A stretch of DNA of 64,000 nt from Ichthyophis bannanicus. Its lineage: Eukaryota > Chordata > Amphibia > Gymnophiona > Ichthyophiidae. Location: contig CM066032.1 in NCBI GenBank assembly GCA_033557465.1, positions 1,314,312,191 through 1,314,376,190 on the forward strand, written 5' to 3'. Below, piece by piece: positions 33,601-45,254 of the stretch (position 1 is its first letter; each line of letters starts with the position of its first letter). Made by a program: the position numbers and the translations under genes. The notes beneath the pieces are model-generated. The model saw only the letters and a program-made list of their open reading frames with translations, made no database searches and had not been told where the DNA came from.

Positions 33601-34639
33601 GGCTGACCATACTGTGGGGGGTTGGTGAGGTAGGGGGTGGGGCTGGGCGGGGCTAGGCCCTGTGTGCACCCGCCATTATCCACTGTTCACTGTACCATTT
33701 CAGCCCCGGCCAGCTGTCATCTTATCCCCCACATCAGTTTTGCATGCTTTAAGTCCCCAAATATATATCACTCCACCTGAACTTGGCCATCCATGTGCCC
33801 CCATGCGAGGCACATGATCTTTCCCCCACTCACACAGGCATTATGTCTCCCTTTCCCCCACACACCCCCAGTTTGTGCACCCTGTCCAGCCCCAGCCTAC
33901 AGCAGCCTCTCCCTGCTGCAGCCCCAGCTCATACGGGGCATGGGCACATCTGTTCTGCCACAGCTACATCCCCTATCCCCCTGCCCCAGCCAGGTGAGCA
34001 CGCAAGCCCCTCCCCCCCGTGGCCAGCAGCCGATGGATTCCAGTGTGTGCAGTGGTGGCACACACCCTGGCATGCTGGGTCACTTCTATTTGCCCACTGT
34101 TTGAGGGCATGGTCCGCATCTGCTGTGCTGGCCCAGTGATGTGGCATCTGCCAGCGCTCCACATGCCCAGTGTCTGCAGGGGAGCATTTTATGTCCAGCA
34201 TGTGACTGTTCATGCCTTGTCTACCCTCATGATTGCCCCCTGTGTGCCACCATGCCCCTGTGGCCCCCAGTGTGGATAGACATACAGACAACCTGTTGCA
34301 CAGTTAACATCTTTTATTGTTGGCACATCAGTATTGCTTATACAAACATGCCTATTTAGAAACTGTGCCTGCCCATCCAATGGTGCCCAGTTTGGCCTGC
34401 CACTACCACCCAGTGGCCTGGGTGGGGACATGAGTGCTTCGATGAGCCTATGCACTGCCTAGGTGAGGGCTGGAGGATTCTCCAGATGCCCTGTAGGTGC
34501 TGTCCAATGATGTCAAGTGGCCCCACTGCGGCTTCAAGAGCCTGCGCCACAGCATCTTTGGTGCCCTTGCCATGCTGAGGGTTGGCACCTTGTGCCTCCT
34601 CAGATGGTGCCACATTGCATAGCACCATGTCCTGGCCCC
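33601..34639. other. Unassigned flank of the Harbinger-like exon
   Basis: Moderately GC-rich with no clear domain. The minus-strand frame at its right end may be a degraded Myb/SANT-type partner (inference only). Terminal inverted repeats were not located. Confidence 0.3.
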
Positions 34640-35120
34640 CCATCACATGGGCCACTCACGTCTCCATCCCCCGGCCCCTGCTGTCTCCCACCCTCTCCCT
34701 CTGCCCCTGCATGCTCCCATCCCCTCTCTCTGCCCCCTACTCCCCCAATCTCTCTCTGCCCCCTGCCCCCTGCATGCTCCCTTCCCCCTGCCCCCTACTC
34801 CCCCACCTTCTTCCTCTGCCCCCTGTATGCTCCCATCCCCACTCTCTGCCTCTGCATGCTCCCATCCCTGATAGCCTCCCCACCCCCTTCTGTGTCCCCC
34901 CTCCTCCATCCACAGGGTGTTTCTGGGTGGTGTGTACCTGAGCTCCCCTCCTTCAGGGACACGTCTTCCTCCCTCCCCTCCTTGGGGTCATACCCCAAGG
35001 TGTTCCCTGCCTCTCCCCAGCCCCTGCTGTGCCCCCCTCTGTGCCCTGGGCCTCCCACTGTGAGGTCTCCTACCCAGACCCCACAGTACCATCCTGCCCC
35101 CCCCCCCCCTCAGGGGAGCA
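34640..35120. repeat. C-rich low-complexity / minisatellite-like region
   Basis: Irregular repeats of a unit like CTCTGCCCCCTGCATGCTCC between 34,680 and 34,880, then general C/T-rich sequence including a C homopolymer near 35,098-35,108. A 207-codon Pro-rich frame here is compositional. Confidence 0.7.
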
Positions 35121-36305
35121 GGGAACCTCAGTCAAGATGAGAGTATACTCCTCCTCATCCCCACTCTTTCCTGATGGGGAGGTGCTGGATAGCATTATGG
35201 GACTGGTTATTGCGGTGGTGGATGTTTCCCCTGTGGCTAGGCTGTGGGGGCTGCATGTTCCAGGGGCTCATCCCCTGCCATATCTCTGTGGCTGTGGCTG
35301 CTCCTCTGTACCTCCTCCTCCTCCTGTTCCTCTGCCTCCTCCTCCCCCTCCTCCCCCAAATCCTCCTCATCATCATCTTCTTCCTCTTCCTCTCTGATGC
35401 AGGGAGAGGCCAGTCCTCAACTGGGATGGCTGTGTGTGGGATGCAGAGAGGCGGGTGTTAATTACAGTGGGTGAGGGTGTCCAGCTGTCGTGTCTCCATT
35501 GTCATACACTGCCCCATGCTCTGTCTGTTGTCACCCCTGCAGTGCCCAGCCAAACTGGGCCTGTGCCATGTCACATGTCATGGCTCCTTTCCTGTGCCAT
35601 ACATGCATATTCACCTTGCTTCCGCTGTATCTGCTGCCAGTCTCGGTTGAGCATCCGTGGCTGCATGCGGCATATGGCCTGGAAACACACCCACTAGGCT
35701 TCCATTTCCCTCAGGATATGGAAGTGTCTGTTGAAGCAGAAGGATGGTGTCTTACATATGCACATATATTTTTCTCTCCCAGGTCTGTCCCTGCAGCTGC
35801 CCACTTGCCATTCCACCACTTGCATACACTGGACCCGGTCCCATCATGCTGCCACATCTCCAGAGCAGGTTCACCCCAGACTGCAGCTTGCCCTGTTCCC
35901 CCAAACCTCCTCTGTCTTGTGTGCCTGCATTGCTGACTGGCTGGGCCATAGCCTGAGGGGGCCACGGGGACAGTGGTCCACTGCCCAGATTTTCTGCAAG
36001 CAACATTGTTCTGGTGACCTGCTGCATTTGCTGCCTGCCCTGTGGTGCACATTGTGGGCCTTGCATGCTGGTTTGGGACCTAGCTGTGCCGCGTCCATAG
36101 TCTGGTGCACAGTTTATGGTTTATGGTTTAGGCACTTGATATACCACCCTTTACTTGCGCATCAGAGTTGTTTCCAGGTTGCAGGGCGCATTAGAGCTGT
36201 GCACACTTTTGATTGTGCTCCTGTCTGTTTGTACTTGCCTGTGCTATGTCCTAAACAGGTGCCACACTGCGTGTTCTCTTCAGGTCTGGTAATGGGGTTG
36301 TGGGT
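35121..36305. other. No recognisable gene; includes a (CCT)n tract
   Basis: CCTCCTCCTCC-type repeats at about 35,310-35,400. A long plus-strand frame (35,731-36,861) is Cys/His/Leu-rich without domain features and crosses two tRNA-like SINE pieces, so it is not a gene. GTTTATGGTTTATGG...TTGATATACCACCC near 36,112-36,155 looks like a LINE 3' end on the opposite strand. Confidence 0.45.
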
Positions 36306-36372
36306 GTGTTGTGTTAGTTTGGCCACTGGTTTGGGGAGCCAGAGGAATGGGATTCAATTCTCATCTGCTCCC
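36306..36372 (+). repeat. tRNA-like SINE head, copy 1
   Basis: TTTGGCCACTGG (A-box-like), then TTGGGGAGCCAGAGGAATGG and GATTCAATTCTCATC (B-box-like, consensus GGTTCRANTCC with one mismatch). It aligns well with the copy 293-298 bp downstream. Confidence 0.5.
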
Positions 36373-36603
36373 TTTGCTTTGAATGTACTATTAGTGTGCC
36401 TTCAGTGTTTTCTTTGCACTGGGCTTCTGTGGCTTTCTCTGTGTGTACTTTCAGTGCACTGTTCCTCAGGTCAGCACACCTTTCTGTGTGCATTGCTGGG
36501 CTTCATGCTACTTGGTCCCATATCACAGGCTGTCTCTGCCTTTTGTCATGTGCATGTGGCTGCTTCCTCCCACCTGTCTTTTTGGTTTGATAGGGCAGTG
36601 TGT

Positions 36604-36668
36604 GGTGTTGGTTTGGCCATTGGCTTGGGGAACCAGGGGCCTGGGGTTCAATTCCCACCTACTCCCCT
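36604..36668 (+). repeat. tRNA-like SINE head, copy 2
   Basis: TTTGGCCATTGGCTTGGGG, AACCAGGGGCCTG, then GGGGTTCAATTCCCACC, which contains a perfect B-box (GGTTCAATTCC) with an A-box-like string about 30 bp upstream. The acceptor stem is not clear, so it is a SINE or tRNA pseudogene rather than a tRNA gene. Confidence 0.5.
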
Positions 36669-37129
36669 TTTTGTGTGGGTTGTGCATTACCATGTTTCTG
36701 TGCTGCATGGTGCTGCACTGTGGATTCCTGTCTTTGGGATGGGCATTTCAGGAGTGCATTTTGATTGCTGGTATGCATACCAGCTATGGTGGGTTTCCGA
36801 TGGGCAGTTTGGATACTTCCTTATCGCAACATTGTGCCTGAACTTGACATATCAGGTGTAGGAGTTTGTTCCTCACCCTGATGATTCCAGATATTGTAGA
36901 TTCAGAACTTGTTAGACTGTTTGATATGACTGTGGTCATTCATGTATGGTTTTCCCTGTTTGGGGTGGTCATGGATATTAATATGTGCTCTGGGCACTAT
37001 CGTTAATTGTATAGAAGTACAGCAGACACTTCCTGTAGTAGTAGGTGTAGTGTGTGGGGGAGTGTGTTGAATGTCTTGTTTCATATGTGTTTTTGATGTA
37101 ATGTGAATCCTGTGGAGTTTGTGGGTGGA
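36669..37129. other. No recognisable feature
   Basis: AT/GT-rich spacer between the tRNA-like copy and the Penelope-type tail. Confidence 0.45.
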
Positions 37130-37410
37130 ATGTAGAGGTTCTTAAATAAACTTTAAATATTTATTATAATAAAGACCGTAAATAGTTTAGGCTAAGGACC
37201 TATGATGTTAGTGTCTGCCATTTCCCTATGGTGATATAATTCGCCAAATGGAGGGTGAGCAAAACCTGAGGTCCGTTTGAGTCTGCTTTTGAGTGTTGAG
37301 ATATTTTTGAGTTCTGTTTTGTAAAATTTTGAATTATAGTGATAGGGGTGTTACTAAGGGACTTTTTTGGTTGATACGTTAGTATTTTCCCTTAGGCGGT
37401 GTTTATTGTT
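37130..37410 (+). repeat. Penelope-like element 3'-terminal copy
   Basis: Contains GACCTATGATGTTAGTGTC, CCCTATGGTGATATAATTCGCC, CTGAGGTC, GTTACTAAGGG and CCCTTAGGC. The same phrases occur in the same order at 54,090-54,325, downstream of a Penelope endonuclease. No coding part remains, so it is a truncated second copy of that family. Confidence 0.65.
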
Positions 37411-38319
37411 TGTTTTTATTAATATGTGTTACCATGTTTGTGTGGCACTGTGCAGTGATTTGGCTTACATGATCTGGCCATGTTGCTGCATTGTTACACA
37501 TGTGTGGGATGGTTGGTGTGTTTCACTATGTTGTTTCTGTTTCAGCTTCTCAGGGATTGCTTCACTTTCCCATTTGTCCTTTGTGCCTGCATTGCCTCCA
37601 TGCTTTTCTCTTGGCCATTGTTTCTGTTTACATGTTTCCTGTAGAGGGCCTTGTTGTGTGTATACAGACATTAGATGGTGTGGTGCCACTGGTTCAGCTG
37701 ACCCTTGCTCATTTTGACTTTTTGCTTTGGGGATGCTCTCCTGGCTCTTTGCACTATTCTTGTTACCTCCACATGCATTTGTCCTGCCTCCTCCCCCCCC
37801 CCCCCGCTTCCTGCTTTGACCTACTTACTATGCTAGGGTAGTCCGGATGCATTCCCAGCCCCAGGGTTGGCCGTTTGTGCCCCATGGGGAGCAGGGCTTG
37901 CTCATTTTCGATGACTAACCTGCAGAGCAGGCAGGTCTCGGCTTCAGAAAAGTTCACTTGGCATGTTGCCATTTTCTGAACTCTTGTATGGGACTCAATG
38001 TGTGTGTGTGGGGGGGGGGGGGTCATCACTCCATCCTGTTTCCTGTTGCACGTGAGACACAGTGCATGTGGGCACATGTTCGGACTTACATGCCAACAGC
38101 ATAGTCCGGTTGGGCACGTTTTTGGACTTAGATGTCTTATATGAACGTGTACGTTGCTCGGTACATGGCGCCTGCTACACATACAATGGCAGATACATCT
38201 GGCACCGTATTCCGGCGCTCCTGCATGTCATTGCACACAAGCAAGGGATGCCATTTCTGGTGGAGACATGCACCAGTTGTGCATCTGTGTCAGCCCTGCA
38301 CGTCTTTCTCTGAATTGCC
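37411..38319. other. No recognisable gene; two G/C homopolymer runs
   Basis: A C run near 37,793-37,805 and TGTGTGTGGGGGGGG near 38,000-38,022. Otherwise unassigned. Confidence 0.45.
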
Positions 38320-38525
38320 TTTTTCTCAGAAGTTCAAGGCGAGTTACATTCCGGTACAGTAGGTATTTTCCTGTCCCCAGAGAGCTTAAAATCAAAGTTA
38401 GTACCTGAAACAATGGAGGGTCAAGTGACTTGACCAAGATTACAAAGAGCAGCAAAGGGATTCAAATTCTGGCTTTCCTGATTCTAGCCTACTGGTTTAA
38501 CCATTAGGCTACTCTCCTACTCCAC
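38320..38525 (+). repeat. MIR-like SINE
   Basis: GAGGGTCAAGTGACTTGACCAAG, then ATTACAAAGAGCAGC, GGGATTCAAATTCTGG and TTTAACCATTAGGCTACTC follow the order of the MIR core and 3' end. The upstream part (TGTCCCCAGAGAGCTTAAAATC) resembles 10,900-10,960. Confidence 0.6.
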
Positions 38526-38529
38526 TATC

Positions 38530-38880
38530 TTCTCTGATTATACGGTAACATTTGATTTGTATTCCTGGTAGCTGGGGATCCTGGGAAGCACGTAACCTTT
38601 TCATGACCCTTGAACTGTCTTCACAAATGAATGCCTCTGATGATGGAGTCTCCCAACATTAGGAGTTTTCTATTTTGAGACTGTTTGATGGCGTTTTGGA
38701 GATTTTGAGTGCATTGGATGCTTTCCTTCATCTCTGACACCATTTCATATTCCATTTCTGTATCATATTTTTTTTCCAAAACAGCAAAGGCATTTTCTTG
38801 GAGTATCATTTGAGGAAGCGAGTATCTCCTTGCCAAAGATTATTCCCTACCAGAGCTCACACCAGTATACCTATTCCTGG
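38530..38880 (-). pseudogene. CR1-type ORF1 fragment with start of esterase domain
   Basis: The minus-strand frame 38,836-38,621 ends with QSQNRKLLMLGDSIIRGIHL, the GDS block I of the CR1 ORF1 esterase. A Gln/Glu-rich helical region precedes it (MEYEMVSEMKESIQ). A stop follows, and the frame drifts toward 38,540. This is the third esterase-bearing CR1 piece in the window and it is on the opposite strand from the 27.6-kb copy. Confidence 0.65.
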
Positions 38881-40019
38881 GCTGTTTTATTCTTTTTGGG
38901 AATAGGGATAGATTATCTAGATACTGTGTATTTTGGGAGGCTCCTTTAATTACAGCTAAATGCCTTTTAGAGCTGTATCAAATCCTTTTTGATTGCAGTT
39001 AGAAACAGATAGTGCAAGTTCTAAGCCTCTAAATGGTCTGCTTTAGGACCAGGGTACCACTGTTATTTAATTGAATTAAATTTTAAAGGTTTAATTTGAC
39101 TCATAGGATGGCTGAATAATGATGAAATTACTTGATTGTCTGTCTGAAGAATAATGGTTGTGTGTTATAGGGTGGGCAAAGGTAAGAGGGGAATGATTTT
39201 AAGTAACAAAGCTCTTAACAAAGCATAAAAGCTAACAATCAAAATAAATAAATAAAAATAACCAGTTATGACTGGCTTTGTTGATGCAATTTACCACCCT
39301 CCTTTTAATTTACTTACAACCCTGAGGCTATAAGAACCAGGCAGGATAGCAGAGAAAAGCAATTTTAAACCTCTAAGTTATTAGCAAGCAATATTAAAGA
39401 AAAAAATACAGAAAAATGCATGACCAAATTCTTATCAGGTTCCAAAACAAAAGTGATTAATAAAGTTCATTTACTAACGTCATCCTCTAACAAATGTATT
39501 TCCAGCTCCTGTGTAATAGGTAAAGCTTGCTGTGCAAAAGTGCTATTTACGGAGACATAAAATGCCCTAGATAAAGACAGTATCTCCATGATACTCCATT
39601 AATAGCACAACTTGAGCAAACTTCTGAAGGCTTTCTATTCCTCTAGCAGTAACTAAACTGCCTTTTTCAGCTTATACTTGAAAGCGATTCATGTTTTCTA
39701 TTTTCTAAAAATCAGAGGTTGGGATTGCCTTAATTTTATTCCATCAAATGTCTATTTTTATTCTAAAGTTGCTAATTTCCCCTTAGGAGACTATGAACGA
39801 ACTAGTCTCCCACTGAAGTAACTGAACTAGAAGCAATTCCCATGAATCACAAAACCAAAGGTCGGTTAGAAAATTAGTTAAACACAGCAGATAAATTGTG
39901 CTGAATCATGCAGCCACACCTGCTCTTTCATAAGAGCATCTCCCTTAGTCCAATAGAGAAAGAGAAACTTAAATACATTTAAAACATTACAAATCTCTAT
40001 AGAAATGGGAAAAAGGAGC
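38881..40019. other. AT-rich DNA without recognisable features
   Basis: A short (AAAT)n run near 39,240-39,262. No gene, RNA or terminal repeat recognised. Confidence 0.45.
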
Positions 40020-40120
40020 AGCATCAAGGGAGTGGTGTGTATTAACGCCCATACGTACTATGGGAAATAATATTCTGGATCTCGAGGCTTTAATAGAAGA
40101 GATTGACTTGGAATCAGGGC
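40020..40120 (+). pseudogene. Possible CR1-type endonuclease start fragment
   Basis: VVCINAHT, a two-base shift, then MGNNILDLEALIEEIDLESG resembles the beginning of CR1-type ORF2 endonuclease (the N-A-R/H-S-M-x-N-K motif). Only about 30 codons remain, so the call is tentative. Confidence 0.4.
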
Positions 40121-40739
40121 CATTTAACTACTTAAGGGGCCCTGGGCAAACACGTATGGATGGGCCCTCTTTCTTTTATTTCTCTATTGAACACCACCCT
40201 CTCTTTCCTATCTGCCCCCCCCCACAAAGCCCCCTGTTAATCTGATACTGCTAGCCCATTGCCGTTGCTTTCTTCCTCATTACCAGCTAAGAGGAAGACA
40301 GCTGCATATTCTGTTTTCCTTCTGGCCCCATAACAGCTGATGCAAGGATCTCTTTACCTTCTTAATGGCCTATGCAGGCTGATGCAAGAATAGAAGTGGT
40401 GCCTTCCACCTTCTGGCCTGTGCAGGTAGATACTAGTATGACACAAGGTGTTTTCTTCCTTCTGGTCTGTGTGGGCTAGTGTGAGCACGGTGTTCAAAGT
40501 ATTGTGTACAATACATGCAAGAAGACCAGGAACCCTAGGTGAACTTCGTTTGCAGCTTGTCGTGCTGTGAGGGCTTGTGTGCATCAGTGATGCTGAGAAC
40601 TAAGCTATTGGTAGCTTAACTATTGATAAGGTCCCCCAAGATGGACAGGTCTCAGCTGATGTGCCAGACCAAGACAAACCACACATCTGGGCAGCAACAG
40701 AATGGGACGGTGTTGGCGGTGGAGGATCACATTTCACTT
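40121..40739. other. No recognisable gene
   Basis: Contains GGGGCCCTGGGCAAACACG...GGGCCCTC near 40,135-40,170 and degenerate duplicated phrases (CTTCTGGCCTGTGCAGG, CTTCTGGTCTGTGTGGG) near 40,410-40,475. Confidence 0.4.
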
Positions 40740-40918
40740 TGAAGATTGTGCTGTATCTTACATGTAAAACGTTTCTTGTACATAGTTCTTAACCTGTTAA
40801 TTACCAACATGTAAATTGTAACCATGTTAAATGTAATGTATTTGTTCATTGTAAACCGCCCCTGATCTCAGGAAGGGGCAGTATAGAAGAAACGGAAAAT
40901 AAATAAAAATAAATAAAT
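40740..40918 (+). repeat. L2-like LINE 3' tail
   Basis: GTTCATTGTAAACCGCCCC, TGATCTCAGGAAGGGGCAG, TATAGAAG, then (AAAT)n. It is the inverted equivalent of the 41,149 terminus, so two ends of the same family face each other 230 bp apart. Confidence 0.7.
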
Positions 40919-40929
40919 GACAATGGCAA

Positions 40930-41010
40930 CAACACAAGAATTACCTGCATGGAAGAAAGGCTTGACAATCTACTTCTGTATCTTGCCATAAACTCAGTGG
41001 ATAGTCACAA
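40930..41010 (+). repeat. SINE tail, related to that of the 5S-derived SINE
   Basis: GGAAGAAAGGCTTGACAATC, TACTTCTGTATCTTGCC, CAGTGGATAGTCACAACAAAAC. It is the same body as downstream of the 5S-like head at 60,130-60,245 but without a head. Confidence 0.5.
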
Positions 41011-41253
41011 CAAAACAAATTGCACTATAGTGCTGGAAGATGAGATCCCCAGGTCGGAAAGCACTCAACTTGCTTCTGGGGAGGAGCTGAAGACTTTCCA
41101 GAGTAAAGCCAGCATTTATGTCATTGGATCAAAGCCCTCAGGACATTTATTTATTTATATATTTCTTCTATACCGCCCCTTCCAGAGATCAAGGGCGGTT
41201 TACAGTTAACAGTTAAACAGTAAACAGTTAAACTTTTACATGGAACAGTGGTA

Positions 41254-43563
41254 TTAACTATTTACAAGGAACATATTGTACAAACAAACTTGTGTGTCAA
41301 CTTTGTATTTACATATATACAGAGTCAGCCTCTTAACTTCGCTTTTTCTTTGGAAAGGGTGGGGGAAGGCTCTGGGGTTGTTTAGGTGAGGGGTGAGGGA
41401 GGGGTGAGTTAATAGGCTGTAGGTTCTGGAAGTTAGTAGATTGGTTCTGTGTTTGTTGAGAGGTAGCTCGTAGGTGTGGGATTTCAGTTGGGTTTTCAAA
41501 ATGTTCAGTGAAGAGGTGTGTTTTGAGTCCTTTTCTGAATAGTTGGAGGTCTTTTGTCATGCGGAGGGTAAGTGGAAGCTCATTCCAGAGGGTAGGGGCA
41601 GCAAATTAAAAGGCTCTGGAGCTTGCAGTTTTCTTTGTCCTGCGGATGGTTTTGGGTATGACAAGTGAGTGGGTTGCATTTTGTCTGTATGTTCTGGATT
41701 CTGGTAGGGAGTGTAGGAGGGTGGTTAGGTGTGAGGGGGAGATGCCATTGAGGAGTTTGAATGTTGTTAAGTGTATTTTATATTTTATCCGGCTATTTAT
41801 AGAGAGCCAGTGTAGTTCATGTAGAATGGGAGTTATGTGGTTGGCTAGACGCGCTTTTGCTATCACCCTGGCAGAGATGTTCTGGGTTCTTTGGAGTACA
41901 GTATATTTGTGTTTTTAAGTGGTAGGCCATTCAAAAGACTATTACAGTAGTCGAAGTGGGGGGTAATTAATGGGTTGACTACAGACCTAAAATCATGGGT
42001 GTCGAGGAGGGGTCTTAGGTGCTGTACAGTCTTTAGTTTATAGAATACAGTTTTTACTGTTTGCTTTATGTGGGGGAACATACTGAGTGTGCGATCTAAT
42101 ATTATCCCTAGGTATTTTACCTCTTGTTTAACTGGGATAGTGGTGTTGTTGATTATGATGTTTTTTGGATAGATTGTATCATGTTTTCTTGTTACGAACA
42201 TAGCTTCAGTTTTTTTAGGTTAATGCTGAGGTAGTTGGTTTCTAGCCAGGATTCAGCCTCTCTGATACATTCAGATAGATTGTGGTATGAGGGGTTGCTA
42301 GTGTTTATGGGGATAGCGAGCATGATGTCATTGGCATAAATGTAATGGTTGATTTTGAATTTTTTAAATATGTTTGTGATGGGCTGTAGGTATAGATTAA
42401 AAAGAAGGACCAAGAGGGCCGAACCTTGTGGAATTCCCTGTCCTTGGGAGAATGTTTCTGAGGTGTTCTGGTCCAGTCATGTAGCAGTCGGTGAGATATA
42501 TATGACATAAACCATTTAAGGACAGTGCCGCCTATTCCCAGTTTGCTAGCCTTTCAATTAGTGTGTTATGGTTGATGTTATCAAATTCGGAGGCTATATT
42601 TATGAAAAGGAGATGAAACCTTGTTTGTTGTCATCTGTTCCTCTAATGAGGTTATCCATCAGTGTTATTAGCAAGTTTTCAACACCGTGGAAGGGGCAGA
42701 ACCTGAATTGGTGGGAGTCTAGGGGTGCGTGTAGGTTAATGTAGTCTTGTAGTTGGAGTTGGATGATTTTTTCTACTACCTTAGTAATGAACAGTATACT
42801 GACTATGGGCCTGTATGAGGTTGGGTCTTTTGGATCTAATGTATTATTTTTTAGGATGGGACGGACGGAGGTGAGTTTAAGGGCATCCGGCATGATGCCT
42901 TGTGAGAATGATTGATTAATTATGTTTTGGATGTTTGTGGCGAGTTCGGCTTTGGTGGATTTGATCCATGATACTGGGCATGGGTCAAAGGGGGAATTTG
43001 TGGTGTTAATCATTGTTATGACTTTGAGGAGGTGCTTTTGATCGACCACATGAAAGCTTTCCCATTTATTGTTTTGTTTTTCTGATCTTTTAAGGGGGTT
43101 TTTTGGTGTGACTTGTGTGGGGGCGGCTGCCTCTTGGATGGTTGTGTTCCATTGGTTTATGGCTATATTGATGTTTGATGTGTTTGTTGCAAGTTTGGGT
43201 AATACATTGTCTAGGAAGGCATCTCTATCGAAGTGGGTAAAGCTTTTGTTATATGGTGTAGTGTTTGGTGTGTTGGTATTGGGTGTTTGTGTGTGGAGAT
43301 AGAAACTTATTACGTGATGGTCGGGCCAGGGCACCTCAGTTATGGATGGGGGGGGGGGTCTGGAGTTGGTGGTTATTGAAAGGCGTAGGGAGGAAGACAA
43401 GATCCAGGGTATTTCCCTTTATGTGTGTGGGAGCATGGATGATCTGTTTATATTCCATTTCTGCCATTGTGTCCATGAAGTTTATTGTGTGAGAGGAGTT
43501 GAGGGATGGGAGGTTCAAATCGTCCAGTATGATAAGTGGTTTTCTCAGTGAGGCTGTGCATGC
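41254..43563 (-). pseudogene. L2-like copy 2, endonuclease end and RT
   Basis: Minus-strand pieces in order: KPLIILDDLNLPSLNSS and APTHIKGNTLDLVFLP (endonuclease, 43,330-43,560; the usual GDFN is changed to DDLN), ITEVPWPDHHVISF, then a deletion of the linker near 43,070. RT follows with SVRPILKNNTLDP, TSYRPIVSI, KIIQLQLQDYI and FRFCPFHGVENLL, then NLYLQPITN, IYANDIMLAIP (catalytic YADD mutated to YAND), VKYLGIILDRTLSM, HFDYCNSLLNGLP, HELHWLSINSR and FRKGLKTHLF. Several frames are needed, so it is old. It must be older than the roughly 3-percent-diverged Ty3 element inside it. Confidence 0.8.
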
Positions 43564-44936
43564 TGTGATGATGAAAGCGGTGTTGAACAGATGGAAACAG
43601 AGGAAAATAGGGAATACGCCTTTAAGACAAGAGACAGGCAAGGTTTCCACAGAGTTCAAGCTTCAGATAAATGAAAGAAACACATACTAGCTGAGGCTGA
43701 GCCATGCCCAAGCCCTAACGAAGGTGCAGGTTTGAGCTCTAATCAGAGGCACATGTGCAGGAAGCAGGGAGTGGTAGCTGGAAAGCAGCTTTTTAAGCCG
43801 GCCTCAGTGGTAGCAGAGGAAGGAGGAGAAGGAGAGAGAGCAGCTGAGAATCCAGCAGCTGTGAAGCCAGAGGGTTCAGGAGCAGTGAAGCCTGGTTCAA
43901 GAAAGCCAAGAGAAGGCAGACGTGGAAAGCTTTACTCTACGTGGGACAAAGGCTCAAATAGAAGCAGTTCTAAGGTGAAAGGTATGCCTGCTTCAGAGTC
44001 CAGCAGATGGATAGCTGGGGACGTTGCTAATGAGCTGAGCCAGACTGCAGAGTAGAGTGTGCAAAACCCGGTTCCAGGAACCCAAGCTGAGAAAAGGTGG
44101 GTGCAAGCAGTTATAGACAGAGATAACCAGAACCCAGTCTCGAGCAGAGAGATAGACCTGAATACAATTAAAGTATTAAAGAAATTGTTCCAAGACAGAA
44201 AAGCCTACTCTCAAGGTACAGCCAGTTCTTATCAAGGAGAGCAGCTTTTAGAGGAACTCCAGAAGTTTCTACAAAACAGTACGTTTGAACATGTTGTTGA
44301 AAACCCAGGGGAAGATACGCAATGTATGGTGCAAGAGGACATGCAGATTGATCCTTGTGAGGAAGATTCTGGGTGTAATGAAGCACTGATGGTTTGTTCT
44401 CTATGTAGAAGGGAAGTTTAACTATTACTAAGAAAAAGGACTGAGACAGGAAATCTTTGAAGAGCAATATTGTACTTAGCTAGGAGAAAGCTAGGACCTT
44501 CTGTTAAACTAAAGAACATTTACTGAACCCTGAGTTTATTAACTAAAGATACATTGGATATAAATGGAATGAATTTACCTGGTTTGAATGACAAGAGGTA
44601 GCTGTGAATTAACATGCTGAAGAATTAGCTGGGAACAGCTGTGATGTGAAAAGGTGTTTTCAGTTCTGAGGTTCCAGATGCAATTTTTGTTCCTGTTATC
44701 TTTTTGGAGAATAATCTTATTTTTGCCTTGTGTTTGAATTTGATGCGAAAGGGGAACCCAAAATAAATTTTCTTGTTTTGCCTGAACAAACCTGAGTAGT
44801 CGCACTACTTTGTCTTTAAGTAAAAACTACAACTCCCAGAATTCCCTGGTGGAGAAAATCAGTGATTCTTTATTTAAAGACAAATAAGGCAGCCCCTTTT
44901 GCCCTAAGCCTCTGGCCTAGGCAAGGGGTTACGACA
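43564..44936 (+). repeat. Ty3 element left LTR
   Basis: Starts TGTGATGATG, ends GGTTACGACA. It includes a long reading frame (43,732-44,421) and, further on, CCAAAATAAATTTTC (AATAAA signal near 44,761). The bases just inside (GTGGCGTAGTTGTACGG) are where a primer site is expected; I could not assign the tRNA. Confidence 0.9.
43732..44421 (+). other. Long reading frame inside the left LTR, one stop
   Basis: One phase reads 107 codons, a TAG at 44,053-44,055, then 121 more codons to TAA at 44,419-44,421. The first part is Glu/Gly/Lys/Pro-rich (EEGGEGERAAENPAAVKPEG). The second looks more protein-like, with EIDLNTIKVLKKLFQDRKAY, GEQLLEELQKFLQN and a Cys-containing end CSLCRREV. No family recognised. 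The 43,732 codon is TTG; the first ATG in frame is at 43,753. The right LTR has the same frame with the same stop (48,804-49,493), differing in about nine residues. LTR-borne genes are rare, so this may be coding or an accident of composition. Confidence 0.45.
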
Positions 44937-45254
44937 GGTGGCGTAGTTGTACGGATTTCTTCGCTGTGCGCATGTGCAAAGGATTTTTCAAGACTACAGG
45001 AGTTGCTTGGGAATCAAATCCACTGCAGAGCCATGCAGAGGAGCACATCAGAACTGAGACTGAGTCACAGGAAGACGGCGGAGTTCTTCTGTGGTGTGAG
45101 AAGCCTGAAACTATACCGGTGTCAGGTAACCCGTACCAAAGTGGGTTATTGTAAGGATACCAGTACAGGGTGTAGTGCTTTAACCTGAGAAAGTCAAAAG
45201 GGAATAGTCAATTGTTATTGTGATATCGCACTTGGGTGGTGTTTCCTGTTTGTC

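Noticed and set aside
34517..35140. 207-codon Pro/Ser-rich frame
   Set aside because: Arises from the C-rich minisatellite-like tract; three phases are open at once.
36604..36668. True tRNA gene
   Set aside because: B-box is good but no acceptor stem or anticodon arm could be folded by eye.
35731..36861. 376-codon plus-strand reading frame
   Set aside because: Cys/His/Leu/Ser-rich with no domain; it overlaps two tRNA-like SINE heads and a LINE tail, and the opposite strand has equally long frames. Composition explains it.
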